DNA of 64,000 nt from the NCBI GenBank assembly GCA_902464015.1, contig CABQHM010000007.1:10715-74714 (forward strand), in the 5' to 3' direction. Each line of letters starts with the position of its first letter. Within the stretch, counting starts at the first letter, position 1. A program made the translations under genes and the position numbers. This DNA is from an uncultured Coriobacteriales bacterium (GTDB lineage Bacteria > Actinomycetota > Coriobacteriia > Coriobacteriales > UMGS124). The notes below the pieces were generated by a model. The model did no database searches, was not told the DNA's origin, and saw only the letters and a list, made by a program, of their open reading frames with translations. Shown one piece after another: positions 60,767 through 64,000 of the stretch.

Positions 60767-61075
60767 GTGAACGTCACCTATGACCAGCGGCTTCAAGACT
60801 ACATGCGGGCAAAGGGGTACTGTGCCGTCGTCTTCCAGGAGGTCTCGGCCATTGGCTGCTGTGCCGACTCCTCGGAGCTCTACTCCCGCTTTGCGAAGGC
60901 TCCCGAGGCTGAGAAGCTGCGAGCACAGGGTACCTGGCGCATCGTGGAGGCCCCCGTGGGGGAGCTGTTCTTGGCGCGCGGCCTGGAGGTAGACGACGAG
61001 GTGTCCCTGGGCCTCAAGAGCTTTTTGGGCTTGAAGGACATCTCCTACAAAGGCATTGCTGCCTGGAAGCTGTAA
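60767..61075 (+). CDS. Small CC-motif protein (possible CC/Se-motif family)
   Basis: A 102-residue protein with a vicinal cysteine pair, SAIGCCADSSELY at 27-39, and another Cys at 19. It resembles, by memory only, the HesB-related CC/Se-motif family in which the second Cys can be selenocysteine. Here both codons are TGC/TGT. GTG start behind CCGGAGG. Likely a metal- or redox-binding protein. Confidence 0.6.
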   Translation: MNVTYDQRLQDYMRAKGYCAVVFQEVSAIGCCADSSELYSRFAKAPEAEKLRAQGTWRIVEAPVGELFLARGLEVDDEVSLGLKSFLGLKDISYKGIAAWKL

Positions 61076-61082
61076 TAGAGAA

Positions 61083-61115
61083 AGGCCTGGTTGGAAAGTT
61101 ATTCCAACCAGGCCT
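61083..61115 (-). terminator. Hairpin terminator between convergent genes
   Basis: A perfect 14-bp stem (AGGCCTGGTTGGAA) around AGTTA; the minus strand continues TTTCTCTATT. It ends the MOSC gene and possibly the CC-motif gene. Confidence 0.8.
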
Positions 61116-61159
61116 GCTGACGATGTGGGGACGCTGCGCGTTTTGAGTCGCGCATGTGC

Positions 61160-61678
61160 CTATGCGACGAACGGGGCGCCTTTCTGGGCGGCCACACAGG
61201 CGGCGGCGTAGGCCGCGACCTCGGCGGTTTGCTCGGGAGTGGGGTTGCGGGTAATCTCGATGGTGTCGCCGGGATGCACGGCACCGCCCTTGATCACGCG
61301 CACGAACACGCCCTCGTGGGGCATGATGCACTCGCCCATGGAATAGTAGATGGCGCAGTGCGTGTGGCATTCCTTGCCGATCTGGGTGAGCTCGAGCTCG
61401 ACGCCGCCCGAGGTGGTGAATCGCGTGCCGAGCGGCAGGTGCTTGAGGTCGAAGCCTTCCACGATGAGGTTCTCACCGAAGGCTCCGTCGGACACGTCGG
61501 CCCCGCGGTCCTTGAAATCCTCGATGGCTTCGAATCCCAGCAGGCTCACCTGACGGTGCCACTTGCCAGCATGCGCGTCGCCCTCGATGCCCCAGTCTTC
61601 CTTGAGCTTCACGCTGGCCTGCGGGGTCTTTTGAATCCCCTTGCGGTCGCTGGTGCAAACGGCGTGAATGGTGCCCAT
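61160..61678 (-). CDS. MOSC-domain protein
   Basis: A 172-residue stand-alone MOSC domain: GIEGDAHAGKWHRQVSLLG at 29-47, GAFGENLIVEGFDLKHLPLG, and the conserved cysteine in ECHTHCAIY that can accept the molybdenum cofactor sulfur. MOSC proteins handle sulfurated Moco or bind it. The start is ATG 61678 with GGAGAGAA upstream. The frame to 61822 has no ribosome site. Confidence 0.88.
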   Translation of the reverse strand: MGTIHAVCTSDRKGIQKTPQASVKLKEDWGIEGDAHAGKWHRQVSLLGFEAIEDFKDRGADVSDGAFGENLIVEGFDLKHLPLGTRFTTSGGVELELTQIGKECHTHCAIYYSMGECIMPHEGVFVRVIKGGAVHPGDTIEITRNPTPEQTAEVAAYAAACVAAQKGAPFVA

Positions 61679-61964
61679 ATTTTGTTCTCTCCTGTGTTTT
61701 CTCTCCCTCAGTTCCCTGCCGGGAGTCGGCTGAGCGCATCTTAGACGATTTTTCCGCTCAAGGAAACAGGGAATGCGGACAGAATCGCCCAATGGCAAAA
61801 CTCGGTGTAGCCGAATGGGCAAATATGCCCCTTAAACAGCAGTTTCCTGAAGTTTTCCTGAGCTATAGGGGGTACACTAGCCCCATCTGTGTTTGCCGTG
61901 CGGGCTGCACCTTCTATGACTCATTGCCAGCCTGCCTGTACGTGAGCGAGAAAGGTAGGCAAGG

Positions 61965-64000
61965 AATGAGCGAGGAGAATTCCTGGCTTGGACGCAGGGT
62001 TGTCGCGGCCGGCGCGACCCTGCTTGCGGTCGGCACCCTGGCATGGGCCGCCCCCGCTTTGGCCAGCTCCGGTGGCGACCCGCAAGCCACGGTTGTAGAC
62101 GATGCATCCACCATCAATTGGGTGACTCCCGACGATGCCGGCGGTCCTCCTCCGCTTCCCGACGACATGGGTGAGAACCCCCGCCCCGGCATGGATCCCG
62201 TGGGCGCCCCCGAAAAGAGGCATGGCGCTGCGGAGGGTGAGGTGCTGGCGCCGCCCGTCAAGGTCGATCCCGAATGCGCTCCCGCCGATGACTGCGTGAC
62301 GCTGTGGGTCTGGGCCGCCTCCATGATGGTCGATCCCGACATCACGATTCGCCAGATGAACGCCTGGCGTGCCCAGGCGGCCGAGAAGGGCGTTTGCAAC
62401 GCCGAAGGCGAGCCCATCGAGGGGGCACCGCTCGTGTGGAGCGACTCCCTTGCATTTGCGGCCCAGGAGATGGCCGTCGAGCTTGCCCTGGGCGCCGATC
62501 CGGCCACGCTTGAGCGACTGGACGGCTCGGGCAGCGTCATCAACGGCGAAGGCAACACGTTCTTCCCCAACACCCACATCACGGGTGTCAACATTTCCAA
62601 CCTCACGAGCATACAGGGCACGCTTGACGCCTGGTATGTGCAATCAGAGGCATACTGGTATGGTCCCCAGAGCACGGTGTACTACACCACGGGCGACTAT
62701 GCCAACGCCGTGTCCAACGAGGCCAAGGCCGTGGGCATGGCGTCTGTCATGCTTTCCAACCAAGAAGTCTATACGGTCTGTCTCTTTGGCGACGCGGCTC
62801 CCGAGGAAGTGGATGGCACCACGTATGCCCCCACGACGGGCGGCGCCATCTACCAGGGCGTGAACGTGCAGAAAGACAAACTCATTTTCGAGCTCGTCGC
62901 CCCTGAGACCCTGACGGTCGGTGAGCCGGTTGAGCTGGGCATCAACGCCTCCACGACGCTCACGGGAAATGCCGTGGGCCGTGCCGCAGGCGTTGCCATC
63001 GACCCGACCGAGCTGTTTGAGCAGGCAACGGTGCAGGTCGTCCAAGACGGCAAGGTTGTTGGTGAAATTGCGGGTGGCAAGCTTCGGGCCCTGGGCGGAT
63101 TTGTGTCCGGGCCTGCGACGCTGCAGGTTGTTATGGCCGACGAGGTCGTAGCCAGTGCCGAGGTCGAGGTCGTCGCAGTGCCCACGGCCCTGGGCGAGAG
63201 CGCCACCATTATCTCGATGGTTCCCAGCGGCGATACGCTCGAGCTTCCTCAGACGATGAGCGTCCTGTGGACGGGCGGTGCGACAACCGACGAGCCGGTG
63301 ACGTGGGAGGCCTTGACCGACGAGCAGCTTGCCATGCTGAAGAGCCGCGAGGGCGGCTCGTTCGAGGTCGCGGGTACCGTGGAGACCCTGGGCGAGGACG
63401 TCACGGTGAAGGTGACCGTCCTGCCTGCCGTGCCTGTGTATGCCGACATGCCCCCCGCCCAGGAAATCTGGGTGGGCGGCATTCCCGCGCTTCCTGAAAC
63501 CCTAACCGTCACCTGGTCCAATGGCGACGTGAGCGATGAGCCTGTGACCTGGGACGAGCTTGACACCACCGTTGCCGGGACGCTTACGGCCACAGGTACG
63601 ATCGAAGGTCTTTCCAGCCCTGTGACGGCGCAAGTGACGGTCAAGCCGCTCGAGGTCGCAAGCGTCGAGGGGCAGGATGTGGAGCTCGATATCGCGAGCG
63701 GCGAGATGAATGCCGACACCCTTTTTGCGGCATTGCCGGCCACTGCCTCGGTAAGCTGGTCTGATGGCAGCGTGACCGAGGAGCCCATTGCATGGAGCGC
63801 GCTTCCCGGCGAGCAGGAGGCCGCGCTTTCTAGCCGCGGGGGCGCTGCGTTTACGTTGAGTGGCGTGGTTGGCGAAACGGGCGTTGCGGCCAGTGCGAAG
63901 ATCAAGGTTGAAGCGGCGACAATGGTGTCTGCCGAAACGGTGCCTGCCCAGGAGGTCTGGGTGGGCGGCGAGCCCGCCCTGCCCGAGACCGTGGCCGTCA
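61965..64000 (+). CDS. CAP/SCP-domain surface protein with bacterial Ig-like repeats, 3' end outside window
   Basis: At least 678 residues; the frame is open to the last base. A signal peptide (GRRVVAAGATLLAVGTLAW, cleavage near ALASS) is followed by a CAP/SCP-like domain at about 125-290 (MNAWRAQAAEKG, LVWSDSLAFAAQEMAVELA, GDYANAVSNEAKAVGMA). At least four repeats follow, opening with ALPETLTVTWSNGDVSDEPV-type strands like Big_4 Ig domains. It is probably cell-wall or surface attached. The start ATG follows AGGCAAGGA. The minus-strand open frame over its start is a shadow. Confidence 0.82.

Noticed and set aside
61914..62675. Minus-strand open frame at the start of the CAP protein
   Set aside because: The plus frame has signal peptide, CAP motifs and Ig-like repeats; the minus frame is low complexity.

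Overview
The window reads as chromosome of a high-GC, strictly anaerobic actinobacterium. The best fit is class Coriobacteriia, family Eggerthellaceae or a close relative. The supporting signs are an actinobacterial-type integration host factor, LuxR-type regulators with a multi-membrane-segment sensor half, Tat-exported molybdopterin and flavin reductases, a four-subunit 2-oxoacid:ferredoxin oxidoreductase, and a lactate dehydrogenase coupled to an electron-transfer flavoprotein. I saw no tRNA, rRNA, transposase, prophage or CRISPR array. Family assignments come from reading motifs, not from database searches.

Layout. 1-2363: end of a metal/haem/corrinoid ABC importer (permease, ATPase, binding protein). 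2601-9953: anaerobic reductase locus with a hypothetical protein, a Tat-exported molybdopterin oxidoreductase, a four-cluster Fe-S subunit, a TorD-like chaperone and a LuxR-type membrane regulator. 9957-14540: lower-GC accessory islet with a LuxR remnant, two different ATPases each carrying a PD-(D/E)XK-like C-terminus, a class II Fic protein, and unusual repeats and palindromes. 14622-15050: di-domain molbindin. 15356-19059: two exported proteins, one transglutaminase-like. 19169-22414: LuxR-type regulator and Tat-exported flavin reductase. 22762-25135: lipoprotein and a double-HTH regulator. 25324-28682: phenylacetate-CoA ligase, TSCPD protein, Rrf2 regulator and a hypothetical protein. 28795-31102: two-component system. 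31228-36816: purC and a PurL/PurQ fusion. 36931-37131: small membrane protein, followed by a 118-bp tandem repeat. 37497-43092: fused CydDC-like exporter and a double transglutaminase-like protein. 43100-46755: lactate dehydrogenase/EtfB/EtfA. 47038-50500: mIHF and porCDAB. 50680-55959: TlyA, small membrane proteins, a molybdate-type regulator, duplicated hairpin repeats and a CmpB-family membrane protein. 56135-61678: serS, exported and PEBP proteins, an MFS carrier, a CC-motif protein and a MOSC protein. 61965-64000: the start of a CAP/Ig-like surface protein that leaves the window.

How it fits together. Lactate would be oxidised by the Etf-coupled dehydrogenase, and the pyruvate oxidised by Por, giving acetyl-CoA and reduced ferredoxin. 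Exported molybdopterin and flavin reductases could use electrons on external acceptors under control of their neighbouring LuxR-type regulators. Molybdenum is a recurring theme (reductase, TorD chaperone, molbindin, MOSC protein, COG1910-type regulator). The most notable new link is a 10-bp-phased GTACCAA direct repeat found both upstream of the molbindin gene and upstream of the regulator gene about 38 kb away. This suggests a molybdate regulon with its own operator.
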